NCBI RefSeq assembly: GCF_000759445.1
Contig: NZ_JRMB01000004.1
Coordinates: 62,001-126,000, forward strand
Length of the DNA stretch: 64,000 nucleotides
Reading direction: 5' to 3'
DNA from: Pseudomonas lutea
Lineage (GTDB): Bacteria > Pseudomonadota > Gammaproteobacteria > Pseudomonadales > Pseudomonadaceae
Below the pieces are notes generated by a model that had not been told where the DNA came from, did not search any database, and worked only from the letters and a program-made list of their open reading frames with translations. Every line of letters begins with the position of its first letter. Within the stretch, counting starts at the first letter, position 1. A program made the translations under genes and the position numbers. Positions 26,650-35,464 of this stretch are shown one piece after another.

Positions 26650-27175
26650 GGACCCGCTGCACTGTCAGATTCACCGTCTCGCTTTGCTGGATGGAGCGCT
26701 GGTTTGCCAGTACCTGCACCGCAAAACTGTGTTCTCCCCGGTCAAGCTCCAGGACCTGCAGCCGCGGAACATTGGTCGGCTGTCCGTAGGGCGCGCCATC
26801 CACGACCAATTGCAGCAGGTGTCCGGGCTGCAAGCGCGGTTCGATCGCCACGCCCACGGTAAACGAGCCGTTGTTGGCGCGAAGGGCTTCTTCCTCAGGC
26901 AGGTCTTTCAGCGCAAGCACTTGATAAGCCGTAGCGCTTTGCTGGCTCTGGCTCTGGCTCTGGCTCTGGGCCGCTGGCAGGGGCGGGGCTGGCGCGGGGA
27001 CGACAGTCTCTACGCTGTTAAGTGGCGGCAGCTCGACTGTTTCGGCTTTGGTGCCGTTAGGCGGCTGATTGCTGTACGCAGTATTCCCGGAGGCATCCGT
27101 GTATTTGTAGATCTGCGCGGCAGCAGGCAGTGCGAATACCAGCAGCATAAGGGCGAGACATTGACGCATGAACAC
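26633..27175 (-). CDS. DUF4124 domain protein (copy 1)
   Basis: This 180-residue exported protein has a signal peptide (MFMRQCLALMLLVFALPAAA) followed by QIYKYTDASGNTAYSNQPP, the DUF4124 signature. A low-complexity Ser-Gln linker (five SQ units at about residues 72-81) separates it from a C-terminal beta-rich domain shared with the next gene. Tandem DUF4124 genes beside ntrBC are common in Pseudomonas as far as I recall; their function is not known. Confidence 0.85.
   Translation of the reverse strand: MFMRQCLALMLLVFALPAAAQIYKYTDASGNTAYSNQPPNGTKAETVELPPLNSVETVVPAPAPPLPAAQSQSQSQSQQSATAYQVLALKDLPEEEALRANNGSFTVGVAIEPRLQPGHLLQLVVDGAPYGQPTNVPRLQVLELDRGEHSFAVQVLANQRSIQQSETVNLTVQRVHAGRP
26942..26970. 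repeat. In-frame hexanucleotide repeat
   Basis: About five copies of CTGGCT (GGCTCT register) lie inside the DUF4124 gene and encode alternating Gln-Ser. Because the unit is six bases, copy-number change would alter linker length without a frameshift. Confidence 0.75.
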
Positions 27176-27295
27176 TCCAGGCAGCGATCAGGACAACCAA
27201 CAATGGTGCTGCGCTCAATGCATGGCGCGGCACCGGATCAGCATAGAGGAATACTGAGCGACGGTGTCAGTTGAGAAGCGGAGCTCCGCGTCTGC

Positions 27296-27862
27296 TTACT
27301 GGTTTGGCGTCGTCCGGCAGAGGTCGACTGCTGCTCGCTGCAGCGCGGTCACGATGACCGGATCGTTGGCCTGTCGTTGAATTTCCGACTGCACCCAATC
27401 CGGGCACCCGGTATCGCTGCGGTAAGGCTGAAACGCCGAGTAACTGTGCATCAACACCGGCAGCAGCGTATCCAGCCGACCCCGGATGCCATCGGTGAGA
27501 CTGGATTCGGGCTCCTCGGGGGAGTGGCCGCTTTCGCGCCACTGCTTGATGCGCGCGTATTGCACCATCTTGTTGGCTTCCATCTGTGCGGTCATGAACT
27601 CCCGCACATCGTCGGCACCCAGCTTGAATTCACCCGCCCGTGATTCCGCATTCTGGATCACCTGACGCTCGCGCTCACTGTCCTGCACCGGCTTGCCGCT
27701 GTGCCATTTGCTGCGCGCGACGTCATTGGCGATTTCCAGCCTTTTCTCCATGGCCGCAACGAGCGGCTGAAGTTGCACCGGGGGCTGCTGCGCAGGAGCA
27801 GCCTGAACGCCGGCGGACACCAAGCCGCAGGCCAGAACAGCGAGTTTGAGCTTTTTAAGCAT
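27296..27862 (-). CDS. Secreted (periplasmic) chorismate mutase, AroQ-gamma type
   Basis: This enzyme converts chorismate to prephenate outside the cytoplasm. From ATG 27862 (behind TGAGGACGTAAGC) it has 188 residues: a signal peptide (MLKKLKLAVLACGLVSAGVQA), then the all-helical AroQ core with MEKRLEIANDVARSKW, ERERQVIQ and the helix around EFMTAQMEANKMVQYARIKQ. A C-terminal extension with two cysteines (GCPDW and DLCRT) suggests a disulfide, as in exported AroQ-gamma mutases. The physiological role of periplasmic mutases is still debated. It lies 121 bp upstream of the DUF4124 pair, in the same direction. Confidence 0.85.
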   Translation of the reverse strand: MLKKLKLAVLACGLVSAGVQAAPAQQPPVQLQPLVAAMEKRLEIANDVARSKWHSGKPVQDSERERQVIQNAESRAGEFKLGADDVREFMTAQMEANKMVQYARIKQWRESGHSPEEPESSLTDGIRGRLDTLLPVLMHSYSAFQPYRSDTGCPDWVQSEIQRQANDPVIVTALQRAAVDLCRTTPNQ

Positions 27863-28371
27863 GCTTACGTCCTCACGAGCGATCGAGTACCCACTGTTTA
27901 ACACTTCGGCTTGCAGAGCGTGGTGTTACGGGTGTCCGCGCATCAAAACGCCGAGCCCTAACGCAAGATTGCCGGGAGCGGCGTTGATGGGTGCGGTACA
28001 TGTTGATAGCGACTGAACAATGCGCACTCGGAAAAAAGCATCCCGAAAGACGCCTGCCCAGTCAACCAAAAATCAGATTCGTCCTACAGACCAACCAGTC
28101 GCCATCCGCTAATTTGACCTCCATTCACCTACTCGGATGCTAACTGCATCTGCCAGAAAAACCCTCGCTTCATATCAGCGTTATCTGACGGGGTTGGTCA
28201 GATAGTTGGACGCTTCGGCTGTTCATTAAGGATGACAATCAATCGGGTCAGGCTGCATTCACGTCTCGTGTTGCCAGCAGAGATGCGAGATCTACCGTGG
28301 GCGAGCTGACCCTTTTTAACCCAGCGCCCCCAGATCGGAAGAACGTATAAGCCACCAGTGGAGAAGTGGAT
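27863..28371. other. Intergenic region before the effector island
   Basis: I see no gene that I can support. The stretch carries the divergent promoters of the chorismate mutase (leftward) and the PAAR effector (rightward). Base composition drifts toward AT from about 28010 on, matching the effector genes rather than the core genome. GGAGAAGTGG at 28359-28368 is the effector's ribosome binding site. Confidence 0.4.
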
Positions 28372-29487
28372 ATGAAAGGGTATTATCTTGTGCGAGGTGA
28401 CAAAACCTCGTGCGGCGGACAAATTCTGGCGGGTTCAACTATCTTTACGGTCAACGGGCACGAGCGCATCTGTGAAGGTGACCCCGTAAGCTGCGGCAAG
28501 GACGGCAACACATACGAAGTTACTGGCGGTATTGATAATTTTACCTATCACGGACGACGAGTTGCCGGCACGCTCGACAGTTTCAGTGGGTGTCCATGCA
28601 GGTCCAGGCTGCTGAACTCGATAGATAGCTCCACCTATGAAAGCGCTACGGCCTCAATGCGCTCACCTGGAGTTGCTACGGCGCGCACACCGCAGGTGCC
28701 TTTCACATCATCATCCTCGACGTCGCCGACGTCGCCGTTTGCAACCCGGCAACCTCCGGCCTTACCGATCGCACCAGTGCTCGTGACGGCAACCTGTCCT
28801 CATCCTGATCGTATGCATGAACTTGCCGGTTACATTGCCGATGAGATGAATCGCAATATTCGCCATCCTTCGGTTTTGAAGATGAGGAAGTTGAATAGTT
28901 ATGATGCGGTAGAAGAGACCAAAAAATACTTTGAACAGCCGTTTTATCTGACGATGGGGCATGTGCCTAACTTCAATGCCATCGAGCTAGCGAAAAAAGC
29001 TGAGGCATTTGCATTGTGGACCGAGCGGGTGGGGCAGAATCGGCCATGGGATCATAAGCCGATAATCCGTAAAAATTTCGGAGGTTTTTGGCATAAGCAC
29101 GGTGAGTACGACTATTACTACGATATATGGTCGAACATCCATTATGGGTATGTAGGGACTATAGGTGGGATTTCCGAAAGTGCGTTATTAGATGGTGCCG
29201 GCCTTGAGCAGATAGCCTCAGACACTCTAAGGAAAGTAAAAGAGGTGTGGAGCAAGCCTAGGAACGAATGGGAGCTTCCGGGGCCTCATGCTACAGCCAC
29301 CCCTCGGACTTCGTTGCGGTCGTGGGATGATGTCGCTGATAGAGTCTCCATCAGCATTGGAATTAAGCTGGCTGGAGAGTATTGGGAAGGTGGATTAACG
29401 GCCGGTTTGATTATGGATGAAGTTTTGGCCTTTGAGCCAACTTTTTGGGGGGATGGAGCACAGGTGCATAAATGTGAGCAAACCTAA
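28372..29487 (+). CDS. PAAR-domain effector with C-terminal polymorphic toxin type 44 domain
   Basis: This is a probable type VI secretion effector that sits on the VgrG spike tip. Of 371 residues, the N-terminal ~85 form a PAAR domain (YYLVRGDKTSCGGQILAGST, then HERICEGDPVSCGK). A Ser/Thr/Pro linker spans about 90-135 (SSSSTSPTSPFATRQPP). The C-terminal half carries the toxin-44 signature DIWSNIHYGYVGTIGG near residue 250 and DDVADRVSISIGIKLA near 320. The ATG at 28372 is chosen over GTG 28366 because of spacing to GGAGAAG. No VgrG, chaperone or T6SS structural gene is adjacent. The C-terminal coding region is AT-richer than its surroundings. The biochemical activity of the domain is not read from sequence. 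Confidence 0.85.
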   Translation: MKGYYLVRGDKTSCGGQILAGSTIFTVNGHERICEGDPVSCGKDGNTYEVTGGIDNFTYHGRRVAGTLDSFSGCPCRSRLLNSIDSSTYESATASMRSPGVATARTPQVPFTSSSSTSPTSPFATRQPPALPIAPVLVTATCPHPDRMHELAGYIADEMNRNIRHPSVLKMRKLNSYDAVEETKKYFEQPFYLTMGHVPNFNAIELAKKAEAFALWTERVGQNRPWDHKPIIRKNFGGFWHKHGEYDYYYDIWSNIHYGYVGTIGGISESALLDGAGLEQIASDTLRKVKEVWSKPRNEWELPGPHATATPRTSLRSWDDVADRVSISIGIKLAGEYWEGGLTAGLIMDEVLAFEPTFWGDGAQVHKCEQT

Positions 29488-29884
29488 AAAGAAATTCAGA
29501 TTATTTTTTTACGCGTTGCTGATTTTATTTTTTGGCAATCTGATTTTTAAGGCTATTTGGCCATCGGTTACGGTTAGGTATCCTGCCGAAGGTGAAGGAG
29601 AGATTAGGTATATATGGAATGTTCAGGACGAGATTTATAAGGGTGGGATGAAACCTGGGGGTGTAGCGTATGATGTGGGACACTTGTTCCCGGGCGATGA
29701 TTATTTTATGGAGTTCAACTGGTGGAAAAATACAGGAGGACGAAGGCACTGTGTGAGTATCACGCCCGGCTGGTTTGAGGTTCATATTCAACTGGACTTG
29801 AACGGGGAAATTGATAGGCATGAAAGCAGCGGCACCACTGTGGCACGGTTAAAGGCGTGCGAATGGGATTCCGCAAAAATGTAA
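29474..29884 (+). CDS. Candidate immunity protein for the PAAR/toxin-44 effector
   Basis: This 136-residue protein starts at GTG 29474 (an ATG at 29453 is the alternative) and overlaps the effector's 3' end. A basic N terminus (MSKPKKKFR) leads into one strongly hydrophobic helix (LFFYALLILFFGNLIFKAIW) and then a beta-rich domain facing the periplasm by the positive-inside rule. Overlap with the toxin gene, AT-rich codon use and small size fit a cognate immunity gene. A periplasm-facing immunity domain suggests that the toxin acts in the periplasm. I recognise no family. Confidence 0.65.
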   Translation: MSKPKKKFRLFFYALLILFFGNLIFKAIWPSVTVRYPAEGEGEIRYIWNVQDEIYKGGMKPGGVAYDVGHLFPGDDYFMEFNWWKNTGGRRHCVSITPGWFEVHIQLDLNGEIDRHESSGTTVARLKACEWDSAKM

Positions 29885-30031
29885 GGTTTGGTAGAGGTTG
29901 TCTCCCCCCTCGATAGCCACATGGTTCATGTGGAGACGGAATCCAGTGATGAATGCCATGGCTCTTATTTCGAAGATGGATCAACGTCCCGTTTGAGTAC
30001 CGACGAGGTTCGGCTATCTGATCCGAAATAG
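29885..30031 (+). pseudogene. Open 48-codon stretch in frame after the immunity stop, possible remnant
   Basis: Directly after the immunity TAA the same frame stays open for 48 codons to a TAG at 30029. The translation looks protein-like, with an acidic part DECHGSYFEDGSTSRLSTDE and an ATG at 29921 that could start a 36-residue peptide. It may be the tail of a longer ancestral immunity protein cut by a new stop, or a leftover of a second immunity gene. Chance cannot be excluded at this length. Confidence 0.3.
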
Positions 30032-30050
30032 TTTTCCACATTTTGCAAAA

Positions 30051-30070
30051 AGGCCTCCCGAAGGAGGCCT
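30051..30070 (-). terminator. Intrinsic terminator of glnA
   Basis: The perfect stem AGGCCTCC / GGAGGCCT with tetraloop CGAA (TTCG on the transcribed strand) is followed leftward by a T-run (TTTTTGC). It lies about 35 bp past the glnA stop and may also serve the rightward effector locus. Confidence 0.9.
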
Positions 30071-30103
30071 CTTGTTCGCGCGGCTCTCGCCGGCGCGACT
30101 GGA

Positions 30104-31510
30104 TCAGCAGCTGTAGTACAGCTCGTATTCCAGTGGGTGTACGAAGGTACGCACTTTGATCTCTTCTTCAGATTTCAGAGCGATGTAAGCGTCGATGAAA
30201 TCGTCGCTGAACACGCCGCCTTTGGTCAGGAACGCACGACCTTTATCCAGCTCTTCCAGGGCTTCTTTCAGGCTGCCGCACACTTGTGGAATCTCTTTCG
30301 CCTCTTCTGGCGGCAGGTCATACAGGTTTTTGTCAGCAGCATCGCCAGGGTGGATCTTGTTCTGGATGCCGTCCAGGCCAGCCATCAACAGTGCAGCGAA
30401 CGCCAGGTACGGGTTGGCAGCCGGGTCCGGGAAGCGTGCTTCGATACGACGACCTTTAGGGCTGTTGACGTAAGGAATACGGATCGAAGCAGAACGGTTA
30501 CGTGCGGAGTAGGCCAGCATGACCGGCGCTTCGAAACCTGGAACCAGACGCTTGTAGGAGTTGGTCGCCGGGTTGGTGAAGCCGTTCAGCGCCTTGCCGT
30601 GCTTGATGATGCCGCCGATGAAGTACAGAGCGGTATCGGACAGGCCGGCATAGCCTTCGCCAGCAAAGGTGTTCTTGCCATCTTTGGAGATGGACATGTG
30701 AACGTGCATACCCGAACCGTTATCGCCGTACAGAGGCTTCGGCATGAAGGTAGCGGTGCGGCCGTAAGCGTCTGCAACGTTGTGCACGACGTACTTCAGG
30801 GTTTGAACTTCGTCAGCCTTCTTGACCAGCGTGTTGAATTTCACGCCGATTTCGTTCTGGCCAGCGGTTGCCACTTCGTGGTGGTGAACTTCGACGACCT
30901 GGCCCATTTCTTCCAGCGCGTTGCACATTGCGGTGCGGATTTCGTGGTCGTGGTCGAACGGTGGAACCGGGAAGTAGCCGCCTTTGATGCCTGGACGGTG
31001 GCCCTTGTTACCGCCTTCGATGTCCGCGTCGGACATCCAGGAACCCTGTTCGGAGTAGATCTTGAACATGGAGCCGGAGATGTCGGATTTGAATTTCACT
31101 TCGTCGAAGATGAAGAATTCCGGCTCAGGGCCTGCGAATACCGTGTCACCGATACCGGTCGACTTCAGGTATTCCTCGGCGCGGTGAGCGATGGCGCGTG
31201 GGTCGCGATCGTAACCCTGCATAGTCGAAGGTTCGATGATGTCGCAAACCAGAATCAGCGTAGGCTCTTCGGTGAACGGATCGAGAACGGCTGTTTCGTC
31301 GTCCGGCAGCAGGATCATGTCGGAGGCTTCGATGCCTTTCCAGCCCGAGATGGAGGAGCCGTCGAACATTTTGCCGACTTCGAAGAAGTCGTCTTCCAGC
31401 GCATCGCGGGCCGGCATGGTCACGTGGTGCTGAGTGCCTTTGGTGTCCGTGAAGCGCAGATCAATCCACTTAACGTCATGATCTTTGATGAGTTGAACCG
31501 ACTTCGACAT
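30104..31510 (-). CDS. glnA: Glutamine synthetase, type I
   Basis: This enzyme makes glutamine from glutamate, ammonia and ATP as a dodecamer. It is 468 residues, the usual length of adenylylated GSI-beta enzymes. Metal and substrate motifs include [11 protein letters not shown], the [13 protein letters not shown] segment and [10 protein letters not shown]. The adenylylation Tyr397 is present in NLYDLPPEE. The upstream region has a sigma-54 promoter and NtrC sites; the downstream side has a strong terminator, so it is a single-gene unit. Confidence 0.98.
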   Translation of the reverse strand: MSKSVQLIKDHDVKWIDLRFTDTKGTQHHVTMPARDALEDDFFEVGKMFDGSSISGWKGIEASDMILLPDDETAVLDPFTEEPTLILVCDIIEPSTMQGYDRDPRAIAHRAEEYLKSTGIGDTVFAGPEPEFFIFDEVKFKSDISGSMFKIYSEQGSWMSDADIEGGNKGHRPGIKGGYFPVPPFDHDHEIRTAMCNALEEMGQVVEVHHHEVATAGQNEIGVKFNTLVKKADEVQTLKYVVHNVADAYGRTATFMPKPLYGDNGSGMHVHMSISKDGKNTFAGEGYAGLSDTALYFIGGIIKHGKALNGFTNPATNSYKRLVPGFEAPVMLAYSARNRSASIRIPYVNSPKGRRIEARFPDPAANPYLAFAALLMAGLDGIQNKIHPGDAADKNLYDLPPEEAKEIPQVCGSLKEALEELDKGRAFLTKGGVFSDDFIDAYIALKSEEEIKVRTFVHPLEYELYYSC

Positions 31511-31610
31511 GCTGTCCTCCGGGGTGGATTAGGGCCTGGGTAGTGGTTGGCCCCTTAATTTTGGTGATGCCGGCCGCGATACTCGACCAAGGCAACCTGC
31601 CTCACAAGGG

Positions 31611-31626
31611 AGCAATTTGCATGCCA
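31611..31626 (-). promoter_or_regulatory. Sigma-54 promoter of glnA
   Basis: Read leftward the sequence is TGGCATGCAAATTGCT, with GG and GC separated by exactly 10 bases, and it differs from the consensus TGGCAC-N5-TTGCT at one base. It lies about 100 bp upstream of the glnA start. NtrC sites lie further upstream, so nitrogen-limited expression through RpoN is expected. Confidence 0.88.
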
Positions 31627-31699
31627 GTGCCCTGTGTTGGGTTTCAGGCTCAAATTGGCGTCATATCGGGCGCTAAGCGTCGCATAAATGAAAAAGTAC

Positions 31700-31714
31700 G
31701 CACCGTTATGGTGC
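31700..31714. promoter_or_regulatory. NtrC binding site (strong)
   Basis: GCACCGTTATGGTGC is a perfect GCACC-N5-GGTGC palindrome, the NtrC consensus. It lies about 85 bp upstream of the sigma-54 element. Confidence 0.85.
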
Positions 31715-31730
31715 TGAAAGATTGTATACA

Positions 31731-31745
31731 GTTCCGTTTTGGTGC
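31731..31745. promoter_or_regulatory. NtrC binding site (weaker, second)
   Basis: GTTCCGTTTTGGTGC keeps one intact half-site (GGTGC). Its centre is 31 bp, about three helical turns, from the stronger site, a spacing that would allow cooperative binding of NtrC dimers. Confidence 0.55.
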
Positions 31746-31794
31746 GCTGATGACCGGCTATACGATAACTGGTTAAACCTTGAGCAATTTCCGC

Positions 31795-31800
31795 TATAAT
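31795..31800 (+). promoter_or_regulatory. -10 element upstream of thiI
   Basis: A perfect TATAAT lies 43 bp before the thiI ATG, with a weak -35 (GTTAAA, 31772-31777) 17 bp upstream. This fits a constitutive sigma-70 promoter divergent from glnA. Confidence 0.55.
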
Positions 31801-31842
31801 CCGCGCCCCCCTTTTTCGACCGGGACCTAGCGCGCTGTTTTC

Positions 31843-33297
31843 ATGAAATTAATCGTCAAAGTCTTCCCAGAAATCACTATCAAAAGCCGGCCTGTGCGTA
31901 AGCGTTTCATCAAACAGCTGGCCAAGAACATCCGTACGGTGCTCCGAGATCTGGACCCGGCGTTGGTGGTGGATGGCGTGTGGGACAACCTTGAGGTCGA
32001 AACCAGGGTCGAGGATGCCAAAGTTTTGCGCGAGATGACCGAGCGTCTGAGCTGCATGCCCGGCATCACGCATTTCCTGCAAGTCGACCAGCATCCGCTG
32101 GGCGACATGGAGGACATTTACGATAAGTGCAAGCTGCACTTCGGTGACGCGATCCCCGGCAAAATATTCGGGGTGCGCTGCAAGCGGGCTGGTCACCACG
32201 ACTTCAGCTCCATGGACGTCGAGAAATACGTCGGCAGCAAGCTGCGTCGGGAATGCAACGCGGCAGGCATTTCGCTCAAGGCGCCGGAAGTCGAAGTCCG
32301 GATCGAAATCCGTGACCAGCGCCTGTTCGTGATCCACAGCCAGCACAACGGTATCGGCGGTTATCCGCTGGGATCGCTTGAACAGACCCTGATCCTCATG
32401 TCAGGCGGTTTCGACTCCACCGTCGCGGCTTATCAGATCATGCGCCGCGGCTTGATGAGCCATTTCTGCTTCTTCAATCTGGGCGGCCGCGCCCACGAGC
32501 TGGGCGTGATGGAAGTCGCGCACTTCATCTGGAAGAAGTACGGCAGCTCCCAGCGCGTGCTGTTCGTCAGCGTACCGTTCGAGGAAGTTCTGGGAGAAAT
32601 TCTCGGAAAAGTCGATAACAGTCATATGGGCGTAGTATTGAAGCGTATGATGTTGCGCGCCGCGACCAACATTGCCGACAGGCTGGAGATTGATGCACTG
32701 GTGACGGGTGAGGCGATCTCCCAGGTTTCCAGCCAGACGCTGCCCAATCTGTCGGTCATCGACTGCGTAACGGAGAAGCTGGTCTTGCGACCGCTGATTG
32801 CCAGTCACAAGCAGGACATTATTGACCTGGCCGACCAGATCGGCACAGGCGATTTTGCCCGGCATATGCCCGAATACTGCGGCGTGATCTCGGTTAACCC
32901 CAAGACTGCAGCCAAGCGCAACCGGGTTGAACACGAAGAAAAAGCGTTCGACATGGCTGTGCTTGAGCGTGCGCTTGAAAACGCTCGTCTGGTGCCGATC
33001 GATCGTGTGATCGAAGAACTGGGCCAGGACGTTCAGGTTGAAGAAGTCGGCCAGGCGCTGGCAGGGCAAGTGGTTATCGACATCCGCCACCCGGATGACG
33101 CTGACGACCACCCGCTGGACCTGGCTGGTATCGAAGTACAAACGCTGCCGTTCTTTGCATTGAACAGCCGTTTCAAGGAACTGGATGACACGCGCCAGTA
33201 CCTGCTCTATTGCGACAAAGGCGTCATGAGTCGCCTGCATGCTCATCATCTGCTCAGTGAGGGGCATGCCAATGTGCGCGTTTATCGACCGAGCTAA
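31843..33297 (+). CDS. thiI: tRNA 4-thiouridine synthetase with rhodanese domain
   Basis: ThiI adenylates tRNA U8 and transfers sulfur from IscS, and also feeds sulfur into thiamine synthesis. The 484 residues contain a ferredoxin-like and THUMP region (about 1-170), the PP-loop pyrophosphatase motif SGGFDST at 187-193, the family cysteine in [14 protein letters not shown], and a C-terminal rhodanese domain with the active cysteine in [11 protein letters not shown] (near residue 456 in E. coli numbering). It is followed by typA after 139 bp. Confidence 0.96.
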   Translation: MKLIVKVFPEITIKSRPVRKRFIKQLAKNIRTVLRDLDPALVVDGVWDNLEVETRVEDAKVLREMTERLSCMPGITHFLQVDQHPLGDMEDIYDKCKLHFGDAIPGKIFGVRCKRAGHHDFSSMDVEKYVGSKLRRECNAAGISLKAPEVEVRIEIRDQRLFVIHSQHNGIGGYPLGSLEQTLILMSGGFDSTVAAYQIMRRGLMSHFCFFNLGGRAHELGVMEVAHFIWKKYGSSQRVLFVSVPFEEVLGEILGKVDNSHMGVVLKRMMLRAATNIADRLEIDALVTGEAISQVSSQTLPNLSVIDCVTEKLVLRPLIASHKQDIIDLADQIGTGDFARHMPEYCGVISVNPKTAAKRNRVEHEEKAFDMAVLERALENARLVPIDRVIEELGQDVQVEEVGQALAGQVVIDIRHPDDADDHPLDLAGIEVQTLPFFALNSRFKELDDTRQYLLYCDKGVMSRLHAHHLLSEGHANVRVYRPS

Positions 33298-33436
33298 GTG
33301 CCCGGGGCTGTTTGCCTGTGGCTTGCGTCACCGGCCCCCCGACACCAGTCGTCAGCCGTAACGGCTTTCGCCGGCTCCACCGTTCATAGCTGCCTACACT
33401 AGTCAGCTGACCGAATCCTCTGATCGAGATACACAA

Positions 33437-35257
33437 GTGATCGAAAATCTACGCAACATCGCCATCATTGCTCACGTTGACCACGGTAAAACTACCCTCG
33501 TCGACAAGCTTCTGCGCCAGTCCGGCACCCTTGAGCGCAACGAGCTCAACGACGAACGCGTGATGGACTCCAACGACCAGGAGAAAGAACGCGGTATTAC
33601 CATTCTCGCGAAGAACACCGCGATCAACTGGAATGGCTACCACATCAACATCGTTGACACCCCTGGCCACGCCGACTTCGGTGGTGAAGTAGAGCGCGTG
33701 ATGTCGATGGTTGACTCCGTTCTGCTGCTGGTTGACGCTCAAGACGGCCCTATGCCGCAAACCCGCTTCGTGACCAAGAAGGCTTTTGAAGCCGGCCTGC
33801 GTCCAATCGTCTGCATCAACAAGGTTGACCGTCCAGGCGCTCGTCCGGATTGGGTTCTGGACCAGATCTTCGACCTGTTCGACAACCTGGGTGCTACCGA
33901 AGAGCAGCTGGATTTCAAAGTCGTCTACGCCTCGGCCCTGAACGGCATTGCCGGTCTGGATCACACCGACATGGCTGAAGACATGACGCCGCTGTATCAG
34001 TCGATCGTCGACAACGTCCCTGCGCCAAAGGTTGACCGTGACGGTCCGTTCCAGATGCAAATCTCGGCACTGGACTACAACAGCTTCCTGGGCGTCATTG
34101 GTGTTGGTCGTATCGCCCGTGGTCGCGTCAAGCCGAACACCCCGGTTGTCGCGATCGGTGCCGATGGCAAGAAGCGCAACGGCCGTATCCTGAAGCTGAT
34201 GGGTCACCACGGTCTGCACCGCATCGACGTCGAAGAAGCAGCCGCTGGCGACATCGTTTGCATCAGCGGTATGGATTCGCTGTTCATCTCCGACACCCTG
34301 TGCCACCCGGACGCGGTCGAAGCGATGAAGCCGCTGACCGTTGACGAGCCAACCGTTTCGATGACCTTCCAGGTCAACGATTCGCCATTCTGCGGTAAAG
34401 AAGGCAAGTTCGTGACCTCCCGTAACATCAAGGAGCGTCTGGACAAAGAGCTGCTGTACAACGTTGCTCTGCGCGTTGAAGAAGGCGACTCGGCTGACAA
34501 GTTCAAGGTCTCGGGCCGTGGTGAGCTGCACTTGTCGGTACTGATCGAAACCATGCGTCGCGAAGGCTTCGAAATGGGCGTCGGCCGTCCTGAGGTCATC
34601 ATCCGTCAGGTTGACGGCGTGAAGCAGGAACCGTTTGAAAACGTAACCATCGACACCCCTGAAGAATCCCAGGGCAAGGTCATGGAAGAGATGGGCCTGC
34701 GTAAGGGCGACCTGACCAACATGGTGCCGGATGGCAAAGGCCGTGTTCGTTTGGAGTACAACATCCCTGCTCGCGGTCTGATCGGTTTCCGTAACCAGTT
34801 CCTGACCCTGACCAACGGTGCTGGCATCCTGACTTCGATCTTCGATCGTTACGACACCATGAAGTCCGGTGACATGTCTGGCCGTCAGAACGGCGTTCTG
34901 GTTTCGGTTGAAACCGGCAAGGCACTGACCTACTCCCTGGAAACCCTGCAGGCGCGCGGCAAGCTGTTCGTCGAGCACGGTCAGGAGATCTACAACGGTC
35001 AGATCGTCGGCCTCAACAGCCGCGACAACGACATGGGCGTGAACCCAACCAAAGGCAAGAAGCTCGACAACATGCGTGCTTCGGGTAAAGACGAGACCAT
35101 CGCTCTGGTTCCACCTGTTCGCTTCACCCTGGAACAGGCTCTGGAATTCATCCAGGACGACGAGCTGTGTGAAGTGACGCCTAAGTCGATCCGTCTTCGC
35201 AAGAAGATTCTGGACGAAGGCGAGCGTACCCGCGCTGCCAAGAAAGCCAAGGCGTAA
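33437..35257 (+). CDS. typA: Ribosome-associated GTPase TypA/BipA
   Basis: This translational GTPase is related to EF-G and LepA and is needed for growth at low temperature and stress responses in many bacteria. It is 606 residues. The G1 motif is AHVDHGKTT (about 12-20), the switch/G2 segment ERGITI, G3 [15 protein letters not shown] and G4 [13 protein letters not shown]. Domains II, III, V and the TypA-specific C-terminal domain follow. The start codon is GTG at 33437. Codon use is strongly biased, as in highly expressed genes. A strong terminator follows. Confidence 0.97.
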   Translation: MIENLRNIAIIAHVDHGKTTLVDKLLRQSGTLERNELNDERVMDSNDQEKERGITILAKNTAINWNGYHINIVDTPGHADFGGEVERVMSMVDSVLLLVDAQDGPMPQTRFVTKKAFEAGLRPIVCINKVDRPGARPDWVLDQIFDLFDNLGATEEQLDFKVVYASALNGIAGLDHTDMAEDMTPLYQSIVDNVPAPKVDRDGPFQMQISALDYNSFLGVIGVGRIARGRVKPNTPVVAIGADGKKRNGRILKLMGHHGLHRIDVEEAAAGDIVCISGMDSLFISDTLCHPDAVEAMKPLTVDEPTVSMTFQVNDSPFCGKEGKFVTSRNIKERLDKELLYNVALRVEEGDSADKFKVSGRGELHLSVLIETMRREGFEMGVGRPEVIIRQVDGVKQEPFENVTIDTPEESQGKVMEEMGLRKGDLTNMVPDGKGRVRLEYNIPARGLIGFRNQFLTLTNGAGILTSIFDRYDTMKSGDMSGRQNGVLVSVETGKALTYSLETLQARGKLFVEHGQEIYNGQIVGLNSRDNDMGVNPTKGKKLDNMRASGKDETIALVPPVRFTLEQALEFIQDDELCEVTPKSIRLRKKILDEGERTRAAKKAKA

Positions 35258-35278
35258 CTAGCCCCGGCTGAACGAAAA

Positions 35279-35309
35279 CGCCCCCGGTCGTAAGGCCGGG
35301 GGCGTTTTT
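35279..35309 (+). terminator. Intrinsic terminator of typA
   Basis: The stem CGCCCCCGG / CCGGGGGCG with loop TCGTAAGG is followed by TTTTT, 22 bp after the typA stop. Confidence 0.93.
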
Positions 35310-35366
35310 GTTTGTCTGAGTTTTGCTTCGGCCGGTGTCGATGCTGTGAGGGCGATGTCCCTCAAT

Positions 35367-35445
35367 CCGGCCCCTTCCCGGCTAAAGCCGGTCCCACTGA
35401 GGTCCACGCGCCTTTGGTAGGACCGGCTTCAGCCGGGAAGGCGTA
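35367..35445. repeat. REPIN downstream of typA
   Basis: CCTTCCCGGCTAAAGCCGGT and GACCGGCTTCAGCCGGGAAG are two REP units in opposite orientation, spaced by about 25 bp. They are of the same type as those at 5524-5620. They lie between typA and the convergent cysteine-cluster gene. Confidence 0.85.
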
Positions 35446-35464
35446 CGCGAACTCTGCAGGGGTC

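Noticed and set aside
30137..31543. 468-codon antisense frame over glnA
   Set aside because: Same reason as for typA: a codon-bias shadow of a highly expressed gene with exact length match.
33449..34978. Very long antisense frame (509 codons) inside typA
   Set aside because: typA has strongly biased codon use, which leaves the opposite strand free of stops. The product has no domain pattern, and TypA itself is certain.
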